From positions 1 to 36,034 of the forward strand of contig LKMP01000009.1 in assembly GCA_001563915.1 (NCBI GenBank): a stretch of 36,034 nucleotides of DNA, in the 5' to 3' direction. The notes below the pieces were generated by a model. It worked only from the letters and a program-made list of their open reading frames with translations, was not told the DNA's origin and did no database searches. Source of the DNA: Nanohaloarchaea archaeon B1-Br10_U2g21 (lineage in GTDB: Archaea > Nanohalarchaeota > Nanosalinia > Nanosalinales > Nanosalinaceae). The translations under genes and the position numbers were made by a program. Positions 21,786-31,651 of the stretch are shown here, in pieces (positions within the stretch are counted from its first letter, which is position 1; the number at the start of each line of letters is the position of its first letter).

Positions 21786-23576
21786 ATGACAGACGTATTT
21801 TTAGACGGAGAAATACTGGGAGAAATCGAAGAACCAGAACAAGTAAGACAAAAACTAATAGAACAGAGAAGAGAAGGACTGATTGATCAAGAAGTTAACG
21901 TCTACTATGCTGAAGACAAAGACGAAATCCGGATCAACACCGACTCAGGAAGAATTTTAAGACCTTTGATAGTAATAGAAGAAGGAGAAGCGTCAATAAC
22001 GGAAGAAGAAATAGAAGAACTAGGAGAAGACCTTGATTTAAAGGAACTAGAAGAAGAAGGGAAAATTGATTATCTAGATGCTGAAGAGGAAGAGAATGCC
22101 TACGTGGCTATGAACCGAGAAAACATAACTGAAGAACACACCCATCTAGAAATCGATCCAGAAATTATAAATGGAATTTCAGCATCTCTCGTAGTCTACC
22201 CCGAACATAATCGTGGAGACCGTGTAAACTTTGGAGCAAAAATGGTAGGGCAAGGTCTAGGCCTTCCAAGTACAGATTTCCACCAAAAATTCCCTACACG
22301 TTCAAACATACTAACTTATGGACAGGATCCAATCGTAACCACGAAAACTTACGATACCTTAGTAGGAAGACATCCTATCGGACAAAATATGGTAGTGGCG
22401 CTAGCGTCATTTGATGGATACAATATTGAAGATGCAGTAATTATGAACAAGGCCTCAATTGACAGAGGACTATCAAGAACGACTTACATGAGAACTTATC
22501 AAACAGAAGCTCAGCGTTTCTGGGGAGGACAGAAAGATGAGATTGGAATCCCTGATAAAGATGTCAGAGGGTACAGAAGAGAAGAAGTGTACGCTCACCT
22601 TGATGAAGATGGTATTGTTAACCCTGAAACGAAGGTAGATTCTGATGATGTGCTTATTGGTAAGACTTCTCCTCCAAAATTCCTTGGTAGCGATGCAGGC
22701 GAAGTACAAATGGGATTGGCTGACAGAAGAGAGACTTCTCTAACTGTCAGACATGGAGAAAGAGGAAAAGTCGATAAGGTGATGATTTCAGAGACAGGAG
22801 ATGGCGATAAACTTCTCAAAATTAAGATGAGAGAGTATCGTATTCCTGAGCTTGGAGACAAGTTTGCAACAAGGCATGGACAAAAGGGAGTGATTGGAAT
22901 GATTACTCCAGAAGAGAACATGCCATTTACTAGGCAGGGAATTACACCAGATATTATCCTTTCGACTCACGCTGTACCAAGCCGTATGACAGTGTCACAG
23001 ATAATTGAACTTATGGCGGGTAAAGCCGGAGCAATGAGAGGAGAACCTGTAGACGGGACCGCATACCATAATGAATCTAAAGAAGAAATCAAAGAACAGC
23101 TAGAGGAACTAGGATTCAACTCTACAGGAAAAGAAAAGATGTACAATGGAGTAACAGGAGAAGAAATGGAAGCAGAGATCATGATAGGCCCAGCATACTA
23201 CTTGAAGCTAAGCCACATGGTTGCTGATAAAGTCCACGCTCGTGGACGAGGACCAGTAACTCTTCTAACAAAACAACCGACAGAAGGCCGTTCACAGGAA
23301 GGAGGACTAAGACTAGGAGAGATGGAAAAGGATGTCTTCGTAGGACACGGCGCATCACTATTACTCAAGGAAAGATTCGGAGCAGACTCTACAGAAATTG
23401 AAGTATGTGCCGAGTGTGGAGAGATAGGTGTATATGACAGAAAAGAGAACAAGAAATACTGTCCAAATTGTGATTCTGAGAATGTAGAAGAATCAGAGGT
23501 TCCTCACGCATTCCTATTACTGATGAATGAGCTGAAATCCATGATGATGGATACGAAGGTTGAGTTAGAGGAGTAG
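21786..23576 (+). CDS. rpoB1: RNA polymerase subunit B' (second-largest, C-terminal part)
   Basis: 596 residues. Motifs: NRGDRVNFGAKMVGQGLG, then ASFDGYNIEDAVIMNK, ELGDKFATRHGQKGVIG and the C-terminal zinc ribbon CAECG...YCPNCDSEN followed by PHAFLLLMNELKSM (anchor and clamp). The ATG (21786) follows GAGGTGGAA. The combined B''+B' length of 1081 residues is slightly short of typical archaeal B subunits. Confidence 0.97.
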   Translation: MTDVFLDGEILGEIEEPEQVRQKLIEQRREGLIDQEVNVYYAEDKDEIRINTDSGRILRPLIVIEEGEASITEEEIEELGEDLDLKELEEEGKIDYLDAEEEENAYVAMNRENITEEHTHLEIDPEIINGISASLVVYPEHNRGDRVNFGAKMVGQGLGLPSTDFHQKFPTRSNILTYGQDPIVTTKTYDTLVGRHPIGQNMVVALASFDGYNIEDAVIMNKASIDRGLSRTTYMRTYQTEAQRFWGGQKDEIGIPDKDVRGYRREEVYAHLDEDGIVNPETKVDSDDVLIGKTSPPKFLGSDAGEVQMGLADRRETSLTVRHGERGKVDKVMISETGDGDKLLKIKMREYRIPELGDKFATRHGQKGVIGMITPEENMPFTRQGITPDIILSTHAVPSRMTVSQIIELMAGKAGAMRGEPVDGTAYHNESKEEIKEQLEELGFNSTGKEKMYNGVTGEEMEAEIMIGPAYYLKLSHMVADKVHARGRGPVTLLTKQPTEGRSQEGGLRLGEMEKDVFVGHGASLLLKERFGADSTEIEVCAECGEIGVYDRKENKKYCPNCDSENVEESEVPHAFLLLMNELKSMMMDTKVELEE

Positions 23577-23587
23577 AGGTGTCTAAA

Positions 23588-26065
23588 ATGAGCAAGAAAA
23601 TTAACAAGATAGAATTTGGAATCGTAAGTACAGAAAAACTAGATAACATGGCCGTGAAAGAAATTGACAAGGCCGAAGTATACGATGCAGACGGATACCC
23701 AGTAGAAAACGGAGTAATGGACCCTGCATTAGGAGTAATCGACCCAGGAATGACCTGCCAGACATGCGGAGGCCGGATCAGAGAATGTAAAGGACACTTC
23801 GGAATGATTACGCTTTCAAGACCTGTAGTTCACGTATTATACGCCAAAAAAATCAGAAACCTGTTAAGATTCACAAATATTAATGAAAACGGCGAGTGCA
23901 CACTGCTCCTGAAAGATGAAGACAAAGCCCTTAGAAAGTCAAACATGATGAAGGAAGACCCTGAAACAGGGGAAGAAATATCAGATGTTAAACTAAACAA
24001 GCCCTACACTTTTGTAGAAAATGGGGAAGAAATCAAGCCAGAAGAAATCAAAGAAAGGTTTGAACAGATTCCTGATGAAATTGCCGCTAAACTAGGAGTA
24101 GAAGGATGTAGACCTGAAGATCTTGTACTTGAAAAAATACCTGTTCCTCCTGTAACAATCAGACCTTCAATAACTTTAGAGACTGGAGAAAGGAGTGAAG
24201 ACGATATAACTCACAAGTTAGTAGATGTAATAAGAATCAACAAGAGACTTCAGAATAACATTGAGATAGAAGCTCCTGAATTCATTATTGATGACTTACA
24301 TGAACTACTACAGTACCACGTATCGACATTATTCTACAATGATATGAACAGTGTGCCTCCAGCACGACACAGGTCTGGAAGATCGCTGAAATCTTTAATA
24401 GAACGAGTCCAAGGTAAACAAGGACGTTTCCGTGAAAATTTAATTGGTAAACGTGTTAACTTCTCTGCTCGTACCGTAATCAGTCCTGATCCAAATATTG
24501 GGATTAACGAAGTCGGGGTACCTAAACTTGTAGCCAAAAAACTGACAATCCCGGAAAAAGTAACCGAGAGAAACTACGACAGACTAATGGAGCATGTAGA
24601 AAATGGGCCAGACAATCATCCTGGTGCTAACTACGTTTTCCAACCAAACGGAAGCAGAAGAAGGATAACTGAAGAAAACCAAGAAGAACTTAAAGAAGTA
24701 ATAGAACCCGGAGAAGGATGGATAGTTGAGAGACAAATACAGGATGACGACACAGTCTTATTCAACCGGCAGCCTTCCCTGCACAGAATGTCTATAATGG
24801 CACACAAAGTCAAAGTACTGCCATACAGAACATTCAGGCTCAACCTTAACGTCTGCGCACCTTACAACGCAGACTTCGACGGCGATGAGATGAACTTACA
24901 CGTACCTCAAAGCGAAGAAGCACGAGCAGAAGCAGAAGAATTAATGAAAGTACAAGAACATGTCAAATCTCCAAAGATGGGAGGCCCGATCATTGGAATG
25001 CTTCAAGATTATGTATCAGGACTATACCTCTTGACACAAGAAGATAGAGAATTAGACAGAGAAAAAGCATTCAATCTCCTAGCAGAAGCAGGAGAACACT
25101 TCTCAGATCTGCCTGAAGGAGACACCGTATCAGGACGAGAACTAGTATCATTATTCATACCTGACGACATCTCTTTGACAATTAATGAAGGCGAAGATCA
25201 CGAAGTAGTAATAGAAGAAGGAAAACTAGTCAAAGGAGTACTTGATGAAGATGCACTTGGAGACTATGGAGGAGAGATCATCCAACAGCTCAGCATTGAA
25301 TACGGAAGCGATAAAGTCGCAGAGTTCCTAAACAGAGTATCAAGAGTAGGAGCAATCTTCCTAACAAAGAGAGGATTCAGCATAGGTCTAGACGATCTTG
25401 AAGTACCAGAGGAAGCGACTGAACAAATCAAAGAAGTAATTGAGGCCTCCGTAGAGAATACTGAAGAACTTCTCAAAGAATACGAAGAAGGAAAGATGGA
25501 GGCTATGACTGGTAAAACTCTTGAAGAATCACGAGAAATTCGTGTTACACGAGAGCTGAATGAAGCCTTCACAGAAATTGGAGAAATCATCAGCAATCAC
25601 TTCGATGAAGACTCCTCAGCTTACGTCATGGCAGACTCAGGCGCAAGAGGTTCAATGCAGAACGTTACAACAATGGCCGGAATGCTTGGACAGAACAGTG
25701 TACGAGACCAGAGAATTGAAAGAGGATACAAGAACCGTACATTAAGCCATTACAAACCTGGAGAAATGAGTCCAGAAGCAAAAGGATTCGTATCTTCAAG
25801 TATTCTTGAAGGACTAGAACCACAAGAGATGTTTTTCCACCAGATGGCTCAAAGAAAAGCGCTGATGGATAAGTCACTCAGGACTAAGACCTCTGGATAC
25901 ATGTATAGGCGTATTTCTAACTCTCTCCAAGACTTGAGAGTAGAGTATGATCAAACTGTGCGTAATGCGCAGGGAGAAATCATCCAGTTCCGAGCCGGTG
26001 AAGACGGAATTGACCCACAAAAATCCGATAGAGGAAGAATCACAACCACCATCTCAACAAAATAG
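23588..26065 (+). CDS. rpoA1: RNA polymerase subunit A' (largest, N-terminal part), one zinc site missing
   Basis: 825 residues from the ATG at 23588, 7-14 bases after GAGGTG; an in-frame GTG at 23579 lies inside that ribosome-binding site. The first clamp zinc site is C57-x2-C60-x6-C67-x2-H70. The catalytic Mg loop NADFDGDE is at 427-434. The second zinc site (two C-x2-C pairs soon after the LLR segment in most archaeal A') is absent: between about residues 100 and 185 only two isolated Cys occur, and the region is an acidic linker instead. The protein is shorter than the usual roughly 870-900 residues. It continues into A'' in the next gene, as in all archaea. Confidence 0.96.
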   Translation: MSKKINKIEFGIVSTEKLDNMAVKEIDKAEVYDADGYPVENGVMDPALGVIDPGMTCQTCGGRIRECKGHFGMITLSRPVVHVLYAKKIRNLLRFTNINENGECTLLLKDEDKALRKSNMMKEDPETGEEISDVKLNKPYTFVENGEEIKPEEIKERFEQIPDEIAAKLGVEGCRPEDLVLEKIPVPPVTIRPSITLETGERSEDDITHKLVDVIRINKRLQNNIEIEAPEFIIDDLHELLQYHVSTLFYNDMNSVPPARHRSGRSLKSLIERVQGKQGRFRENLIGKRVNFSARTVISPDPNIGINEVGVPKLVAKKLTIPEKVTERNYDRLMEHVENGPDNHPGANYVFQPNGSRRRITEENQEELKEVIEPGEGWIVERQIQDDDTVLFNRQPSLHRMSIMAHKVKVLPYRTFRLNLNVCAPYNADFDGDEMNLHVPQSEEARAEAEELMKVQEHVKSPKMGGPIIGMLQDYVSGLYLLTQEDRELDREKAFNLLAEAGEHFSDLPEGDTVSGRELVSLFIPDDISLTINEGEDHEVVIEEGKLVKGVLDEDALGDYGGEIIQQLSIEYGSDKVAEFLNRVSRVGAIFLTKRGFSIGLDDLEVPEEATEQIKEVIEASVENTEELLKEYEEGKMEAMTGKTLEESREIRVTRELNEAFTEIGEIISNHFDEDSSAYVMADSGARGSMQNVTTMAGMLGQNSVRDQRIERGYKNRTLSHYKPGEMSPEAKGFVSSSILEGLEPQEMFFHQMAQRKALMDKSLRTKTSGYMYRRISNSLQDLRVEYDQTVRNAQGEIIQFRAGEDGIDPQKSDRGRITTTISTK

Positions 26066-26076
26066 GTGACTAAAAA

Positions 26077-27183
26077 ATGAGCGAATTACACTGGACAGAT
26101 AGAGCAGAACAACTACCAGAGCCATACACAGGCCTAAACCTTGATACAGAAACACAAGAGTGGTTAAACGAACGTTACAAAAAGATGCAGTACGAGCCAG
26201 GAGAAGCTATCGGTATTGTTGCAGCACAATCAATAGCAGAACCTGCAACCCAGCTTACGATGGAAACGTACCACCAGGCAGGAGGAGCACAAGTATCTCT
26301 TACTGCAGGATTACCTCGTCTAATCGAAATTGTAGACGCACGCCGAGAGCCAAAGACTCCGGCAATGAACGTCTACCTAAAAGAAGAATACAACTCTCGA
26401 GAAGAAGCTACAAAACTAGCCAGAAAGCTTAGAGAAGTCAAGTTCACAGATCTCGTCACAAAGGATACTATTGATATCATGCAGCTTGAAGTAGAGTACG
26501 AACTCAATTCTGCTCTATTAGAAGACTATGACATCGATATGGAAGATGTTAAATCTAGAGTAAAAGATTCTGTAAAGAAGTCTAAACTCAGTATAGATGA
26601 CAATAGCATAATATTAGAATCCTCCGAAGAAGACTATACCCTTCGAGACCTTAAAGACTTAAAAAACAAGGTTGAGGATGCAAGAATCAAAGGAATTAAG
26701 GGAATAGAGCAAGTTGTCATTAATGAAAACGATGGAGAGTGGGAACTTCAGACCGCAGGAACCGCACTTAGAAAGACACTGAAGATAGAAGAAGTAGATG
26801 AAAACAGAACAATCTCTAACCACTTATTCGAGGTTAAGAGAGTATTAGGAGTAGAAGCCTTAAGAAACAGAATTATCGTAGAGACAAATCAAACTCTAGG
26901 AGCACAAGGAATCAGTATAGACAATAGACACATTATGCTACTAGCTGACATGATGACTAAAACAGGAGGGCTCAAAGGAACAACACGTTATGGAATCGTA
27001 GGCGACAAGCACTCCATACTCGCCCGTTCAGTTTTCGAAGAAACCAAGAAACACCTAAGAGAAGGAACACTTGGCGGAGAAGAAGATGAACTTGAAGGAG
27101 TAGTAGAAAACATCATCACAGGTCAACCTGTACCTATAGGAACTGGTACCGTAGACCTGAAACCAAGCTTCGAAAAGGAGTAA
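26077..27183 (+). CDS. rpoA2: RNA polymerase subunit A'' (largest, C-terminal part)
   Basis: 368 residues. GEAIGIVAAQSIAEPATQLTMETYH covers the trigger-loop region, followed by PRLIEIVDARREPKTPAM. The C-terminal GTTRYGIVGDKHSILARSVFEETKKHL is diagnostic. Start ATG 26077, after the Shine-Dalgarno GGTGA that overlaps the A' stop. The L30e gene that often sits between A'' and nusA in other archaea is missing here; the 62-base gap instead holds a TATA box (ccatatataaaac). Confidence 0.97.
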   Translation: MSELHWTDRAEQLPEPYTGLNLDTETQEWLNERYKKMQYEPGEAIGIVAAQSIAEPATQLTMETYHQAGGAQVSLTAGLPRLIEIVDARREPKTPAMNVYLKEEYNSREEATKLARKLREVKFTDLVTKDTIDIMQLEVEYELNSALLEDYDIDMEDVKSRVKDSVKKSKLSIDDNSIILESSEEDYTLRDLKDLKNKVEDARIKGIKGIEQVVINENDGEWELQTAGTALRKTLKIEEVDENRTISNHLFEVKRVLGVEALRNRIIVETNQTLGAQGISIDNRHIMLLADMMTKTGGLKGTTRYGIVGDKHSILARSVFEETKKHLREGTLGGEEDELEGVVENIITGQPVPIGTGTVDLKPSFEKE

Positions 27184-27245
27184 AACCATATATAAAACCT
27201 GAGGCCTCTTTAAAATCTACAGACCTTCTAAAAAGGGAATAAACG

Positions 27246-27668
27246 ATGGTAACAGCAACATACGACACCGAAATGATTAGAACTCTCAACATGTTTGAGT
27301 CTCTCACAGATGTAGAGGCAAGAGACTGCCTAATAACCGAAGAAGAAGCTTATTTTGTAGTGCCTGAAGGCAAAGCAGGAATGGCGATAGGTAAGGGCGG
27401 AAAAATAGTTCAAAAAGTACAGAACCAGTTAGGAAAAACAGTGAAAATTTATGAGTACAACGACAACATCGGCGCCTTTATCAACAACATCGTACCAGGC
27501 GACATAAGAGGAGTAGACATTAACGATAGTGGCGAACAGAAAAAAGTCACTATAAACGTACCTAACAAGAACAAAGGCAAAGTACTCGGACGAGACGGAG
27601 AAAGGATCCAGTCAATCCGCAACATACTCAAAAGAACCCATAATGTCGACGAAGTTAAAGTAGAATAA
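27246..27668 (+). CDS. nusA: Transcription factor NusA (archaeal, KH-domain type)
   Basis: 140 residues, the archaeal short form: two KH domains, no S1 or N-terminal polymerase-binding domain. First KH loop: VPEGKAGMAIGKGGKIV; second: GKVLGRDGERIQSIRNIL (a GRDG variant of GxxG). Binds RNA during elongation or termination. Promoter candidates: atatataaaac (27188-27198) and tctttaaaat (27207-27216). It lies downstream of the polymerase genes, as in other archaea. Confidence 0.96.
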   Translation: MVTATYDTEMIRTLNMFESLTDVEARDCLITEEEAYFVVPEGKAGMAIGKGGKIVQKVQNQLGKTVKIYEYNDNIGAFINNIVPGDIRGVDINDSGEQKKVTINVPNKNKGKVLGRDGERIQSIRNILKRTHNVDEVKVE

Positions 27669-27714
27669 AAAAATTCTCAAAAATTATACAAGTCTAAGGC
27701 CTTGAAACTGATTC

Positions 27715-27984
27715 ATGGCCACAAGACTATGTCCTCGCTGCAGCTCAGAAAATATTGAACCTGAAGTAGCAGACTTCTCAGGCTTTCTACACGGCAGTAT
27801 AAACAAGTGGAACTGCCAAGACTGCAATTACATAGGTCTAGCGCCTGAAAAAACATCTGAAGAAAATGAAAATTCTCCCAGCCCAGAAAAAGAGGGAAAT
27901 AGCGAGGAATTAACTTTTACAAATTACCTCATTATCTTATTAGTAGCCTTGTTAGTAGGTCTGCTAATGTTATCCCTATTTTAA
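27715..27984 (+). CDS. Zinc-ribbon protein with C-terminal membrane anchor
   Basis: 89 residues, not a named family. N-terminal zinc ribbon CPRCSS...NCQDCNY (about residues 6-40), a Glu/Ser/Pro linker, and a C-terminal hydrophobic stretch NYLIILLVALLVGLLMLSLF to the end. That is the layout of a tail-anchored protein with the ribbon in the cytoplasm. It lies between nusA and S12, in a run of expression genes. A box aattatac lies about 30 bases before the ATG (leaderless). Confidence 0.7.
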   Translation: MATRLCPRCSSENIEPEVADFSGFLHGSINKWNCQDCNYIGLAPEKTSEENENSPSPEKEGNSEELTFTNYLIILLVALLVGLLMLSLF

Positions 27985-28026
27985 CCGTAGACCGGGTATA
28001 AAAAGTTTAGTTTTGATGAATTGGGT

Positions 28027-28449
28027 ATGGGAATGTACGGCGCACGCAAGATGAAGAAGAAAAGGCAGCAGTACAGGTGGAGTGATAAAAACTATAAAAG
28101 AAGAATGCTCAACCTGAAAGAAAAAGCTGACCCATTAGGAGGAAGTCCTCAAGGAAGAGGCATTGTATTAGACAAACGTATTATTGAGGCAAAACAGCCA
28201 AACTCTGCACTGAGAAAGTGTGTGCGTGTACAACTACTGAAAAACGGTAAACAGCTCACAGCATTCGTACCCGGAGATGGAGCAATTGAATACATTGACG
28301 AACACGATGAAGTACTAATTGAAGGAATCGGCGGAGCAGACTCCGGGCCTAAAGGAGATATTCCAACAGTACGTTACCAAGTAATTCAGGTAAACGGAAT
28401 TTCTCTAAAAGAACTCGTAAGAGGACGACAAGAGAAACCAACACGGTGA
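28027..28449 (+). CDS. rps12: Ribosomal protein S12 (uS12)
   Basis: Decoding-centre protein of the small subunit, 140 residues from the ATG at 28027. A TTG at 28021 and an ATG at 28033 are alternatives; the TATA ggtataaaaag (27994-28004) predicts transcription starting between 28018 and 28028. Motifs: [62 protein letters not shown]. The stop TGA overlaps the GGTGA ribosome-binding site of S7. Confidence 0.97.
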   Translation: MGMYGARKMKKKRQQYRWSDKNYKRRMLNLKEKADPLGGSPQGRGIVLDKRIIEAKQPNSALRKCVRVQLLKNGKQLTAFVPGDGAIEYIDEHDEVLIEGIGGADSGPKGDIPTVRYQVIQVNGISLKELVRGRQEKPTR

Positions 28450-28458
28450 TAATAAAAA

Positions 28459-29085
28459 ATGAGTGAAGCAGCGACAATTGAGATAGAAGATGAAATATTG
28501 ACCTTTGGAAGATGGGATGCCACAGAAGCAGAAATCAACGATAACGGATTACTAAGATATATCAGCACCGAAAACATAATGGAGCCCCGCAGCAAAGGTA
28601 GACACACTGACAAACAGTTCTATAAGGCAGAAGTACCTATCGTAGAAAGACTCCTGAACCGCATGTATGTTGCAGGCCACAGAGGAAAGAAACACAAAAT
28701 TACCTCTGGTAAAAATACTGGCCAAAGACAGAAGCTATGGAATATAATTGAAGACACATTTGAAAAAATAGAAGGCGAAACAGATGAGAACCCAGTTCAA
28801 GTACTCATAGATGCAATCGAAAACTCTGCGCCTGTAGAAGAAGTAGTCACATATCAAAGAGGAGGAGCAAGAGCCCGAAAAGCTGTAATAGTAGCCCCAC
28901 AGAGAAGAGTAGATCTCGCATTGAGATTACTTGTACAAGGAGCCTATGAGAATAGACTAGCTTCAAGTAAGGATGCAGTAGATGCACTTGCTGAAGAACT
29001 AATAGGCGCACACAATAATGACAACAACATCCGTGCAGTAATGACCCGAGAACGGATGGAGAGAGAAGCAGAAGGCGCACGATAA
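28459..29085 (+). CDS. rps7: Ribosomal protein S7 (uS7)
   Basis: 208 residues; small-subunit head protein that organises the 16S 3' domain. Motifs: FGRWDATEAEINDNGLLRYIS, VERLLNRMYVAGHRGKKHKITSGKN, ENPVQVLIDAIENSAPVEEV, QRRVDLALRLLVQGA. C-terminal RAVMTRERMEREAEGAR is typical. The ATG lies 9 bases after the S12 stop. A T-rich run (29107-29130) following the gene may end the S12-S7 transcript. Confidence 0.97.
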   Translation: MSEAATIEIEDEILTFGRWDATEAEINDNGLLRYISTENIMEPRSKGRHTDKQFYKAEVPIVERLLNRMYVAGHRGKKHKITSGKNTGQRQKLWNIIEDTFEKIEGETDENPVQVLIDAIENSAPVEEVVTYQRGGARARKAVIVAPQRRVDLALRLLVQGAYENRLASSKDAVDALAEELIGAHNNDNNIRAVMTRERMEREAEGAR

Positions 29086-29214
29086 GAGACCCTCGTCTTC
29101 TCTTTCTTAAAAACTTTTTCTATTTCCTAAATTACTTTTCAGAGATAGAGGCCTCTATATCCTTTTTAAAACTTGTAAAGAATTTCCGGTTATTGAAACG
29201 GTGAAAAACTGAAT

Positions 29215-31398
29215 ATGGCCAAAGAGCTTGACGCAATTAAAGAAGTGATTAACGACCCGGAGCATATCCGGAACATCGCTATCGCAGCACACATTGACCA
29301 CGGAAAAACAACACTTACAGACAATCTCCTTGCTCGTGCAGGTATGATATCCGAGAAACTTGCAGGAGACCAAAGATTCATGGACTTCGATGACCAAGAA
29401 GCAGAAAGAGGAATCACAATCTATTCTGCAAACGTATCGATGGTTCACGAACTTAATGGACAGGACTACCTGATTAACCTTATCGACACACCAGGGCACG
29501 TTGACTTCGGAGGAGACGTTACCCGGGCAATGCGTGCAGTTGATGGAGTAGTAGTACTTGTGGACGCAGTCGATGGAGTAATGCCTCAAACAGAGACCGT
29601 CATGAAACAAGCCTTAAACGAAGGAGTCAAGCCTGTACTTTTCATCAACAAAGTAGACCGACTAATAGAAGAAATGCAGTTAACACCTGAAGAAATGCAA
29701 GAAAGATTCATAGATATCATCAGAGAAGCAAACACTGCATTAAGAAAATACGCTGAAGAAGATTTAGCCGACGAATGGCAGATGAAAGTAGACAATGGAA
29801 CAGTTGCTTTCGGATCAGGTCTGAAGAACTGGGCAATCTCTGTACCATACATGGCAGAAACCGGAATAACTTTTGGAGATATAATTGACAAAGTAAACGA
29901 CGGCGACCATGAAGGTCTAAGAGAAGATGCACCAATTGAAGAAGTAGTTCTCGACATGGTAGTAGAACATTTAGTTAACCCTCAAGAAGCCGCACAGAGA
30001 AGAATTTCTAAGGTATGGCCTGGAGAAGTAGACAGCGACATAGGACAATCAATGATGAAACACACCCAGGATGGACCTCTTGTAGGAGTAGTCACAAACG
30101 TTGAAGATGATGAACATGCAGGAACAATTGCAACAGCAAGACTATTCTCTGGAACAGTAGAAGAAGGAGATCAATTATATGGTATTGGATCAAAGAAGAC
30201 TGAAAGAGCTCAACAAGTAGGAATTTATTCAGGACCTAGAAAGCTGACAGTCGATGAAGTACCCTGTGGAAACATTGCAGCACTAACCGGTCCAGACTTT
30301 ACAACCGGAGAAACTTTTATTCGAGAAGGCGAAGATGAGATTCAGCCATTCGAACAAATCGAACACGTATTCGAACCTGTTGTAACTAAATCTATTGAAC
30401 CAAAACGAACATCAGACCTACCAAAACTCATTGAAGCTCTACGTAAACGTGCAAAAGAAGATAACACAATCAAGATCCAGATTGACGAAGAAACAGGAGA
30501 GACACTAGTATCAGGACTCGGAGAACTACACATTGAAGCAAAAGTTGAAAGATTCCTAGATGAAAAAGGAATTGACATCAACGTATCCGAACCGATTGTA
30601 GTATTCAGAGAAGGAATCGAAAAAGTCTCCCCAGAAGTAACAGGTAAATCGCCTAACCGCCACAACCAGTTACAAATCACTGTGGAGCCTATTCCTGAAT
30701 CAGTAAGAAAGTTCTTGAAAGAAGAATACAAAGAACTCAAAATGCAGTCCAGCGATGATACAGAAGTCAGAGATGCGCTTGTAGAATCCGGGATGGATAA
30801 AGACGAAGCAGATAACATCATGGAAGTCTACGAAGAAAACATGTTTATCAATGCCTCAAGAGGTATCAAAAGCCTAAGAGAAATTCAAGAATACCTGATT
30901 GATGCATTCCAAGAATTCTGTGATGAAGATCCGCTGGCGAACGAGCCTGTAATAGGCCTAAAAGTTAAACTTCACGATGCAAAACTGCACGAAGACGCAA
31001 TCCACAGAGGACCAGCACAAATGATTCCTGCAACAAAGAATGCGCTGAAAAGAGGTTTCCTTCAAGCACAACCTCAGCTAATCGAGCCAAAACAAGAGCT
31101 CAGAATTGACACACCGAGTGAAACTATGGGAGAAGCAATGACCGAAGTTTCCAACCGTAGAGGCGATGTCATGGACATGGAAGAAGAAGGCGGAAGCAGT
31201 GTGATATTCTGTAAACTTCCTGTAGAGGAATTGTTTGGATTTGAAGCAGATCTAAAATCTGCAACAAACGGAAAAGGATTCTTCTCACTGATAGACATAG
31301 TCTTTGAACCTCTAATGATGGATCTACAAGACGAAAAGATTCTTGAAATCCGTGAAAGAAAAGGAATGAAGGAAGAACTCCCAACACTGGAAGAGTAA
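29215..31398 (+). CDS. fusA: Elongation factor 2 (EF-2)
   Basis: 727 residues, the normal archaeal length. GTPase motifs AHIDHGKTT (G1), DTPGHVDFGG (G3), NKVDR (G4). Domain IV loop LHEDAIHRGPAQMIPA has the diphthamide acceptor His597 (31003-31005). EF-2 translocates the ribosome. The enzyme that would complete its diphthamide (Dph6) is encoded at 16393-18369. The ATG is preceded by CGGTGA about 13 bases upstream. Promoter candidate: cctttttaaaac (29160-29171). Confidence 0.98.
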   Translation: MAKELDAIKEVINDPEHIRNIAIAAHIDHGKTTLTDNLLARAGMISEKLAGDQRFMDFDDQEAERGITIYSANVSMVHELNGQDYLINLIDTPGHVDFGGDVTRAMRAVDGVVVLVDAVDGVMPQTETVMKQALNEGVKPVLFINKVDRLIEEMQLTPEEMQERFIDIIREANTALRKYAEEDLADEWQMKVDNGTVAFGSGLKNWAISVPYMAETGITFGDIIDKVNDGDHEGLREDAPIEEVVLDMVVEHLVNPQEAAQRRISKVWPGEVDSDIGQSMMKHTQDGPLVGVVTNVEDDEHAGTIATARLFSGTVEEGDQLYGIGSKKTERAQQVGIYSGPRKLTVDEVPCGNIAALTGPDFTTGETFIREGEDEIQPFEQIEHVFEPVVTKSIEPKRTSDLPKLIEALRKRAKEDNTIKIQIDEETGETLVSGLGELHIEAKVERFLDEKGIDINVSEPIVVFREGIEKVSPEVTGKSPNRHNQLQITVEPIPESVRKFLKEEYKELKMQSSDDTEVRDALVESGMDKDEADNIMEVYEENMFINASRGIKSLREIQEYLIDAFQEFCDEDPLANEPVIGLKVKLHDAKLHEDAIHRGPAQMIPATKNALKRGFLQAQPQLIEPKQELRIDTPSETMGEAMTEVSNRRGDVMDMEEEGGSSVIFCKLPVEELFGFEADLKSATNGKGFFSLIDIVFEPLMMDLQDEKILEIRERKGMKEELPTLEE

Positions 31399-31403
31399 TC
31401 AAA

Positions 31404-31631
31404 ATGAACCTAGCTTACTTTAAGCCAAGTAAGACGAACATCGTCTTATCTCTTTCATTTTTCGGGATTTTCATCGGCATAACTATAGTTGCTTTAATAA
31501 CAGAACTCGGAATCTATGGGCAACTCCACGACATCGAAGAGAACTTAGCTGCAGACATGATATACCTAGTAGCTATATTAGCTAGCGTATACCTCCAAGC
31601 AGTCTTTGCTAACTGGTATACAGACGAGTAA
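31404..31631 (+). CDS. Small two-TM protein behind EF-2, unknown
   Basis: 75 residues. Two hydrophobic segments: about 11-33 (TNIVLSLSFFGIFIGITIVAL) and about 51-70 (MIYLVAILASVYLQAVFANW), with a short acidic loop between. It starts 5 bases after the EF-2 stop and ends 20 bases before a strong terminator hairpin, so it belongs to the EF-2 transcript. No family recognised. Expression with EF-2 suggests high levels but not a function. Confidence 0.7.
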   Translation: MNLAYFKPSKTNIVLSLSFFGIFIGITIVALITELGIYGQLHDIEENLAADMIYLVAILASVYLQAVFANWYTDE

Positions 31632-31651
31632 AATCTTCGATAATGTAACGT

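Noticed and set aside
23579-23587. GTG start for RNAP A'
   Set aside because: It lies within the Shine-Dalgarno GAGGTG that serves the ATG at 23588.
30342-30821. 159-codon minus-strand frame inside EF-2
   Set aside because: Serine-rich shadow of EF-2; typical of antisense frames here.
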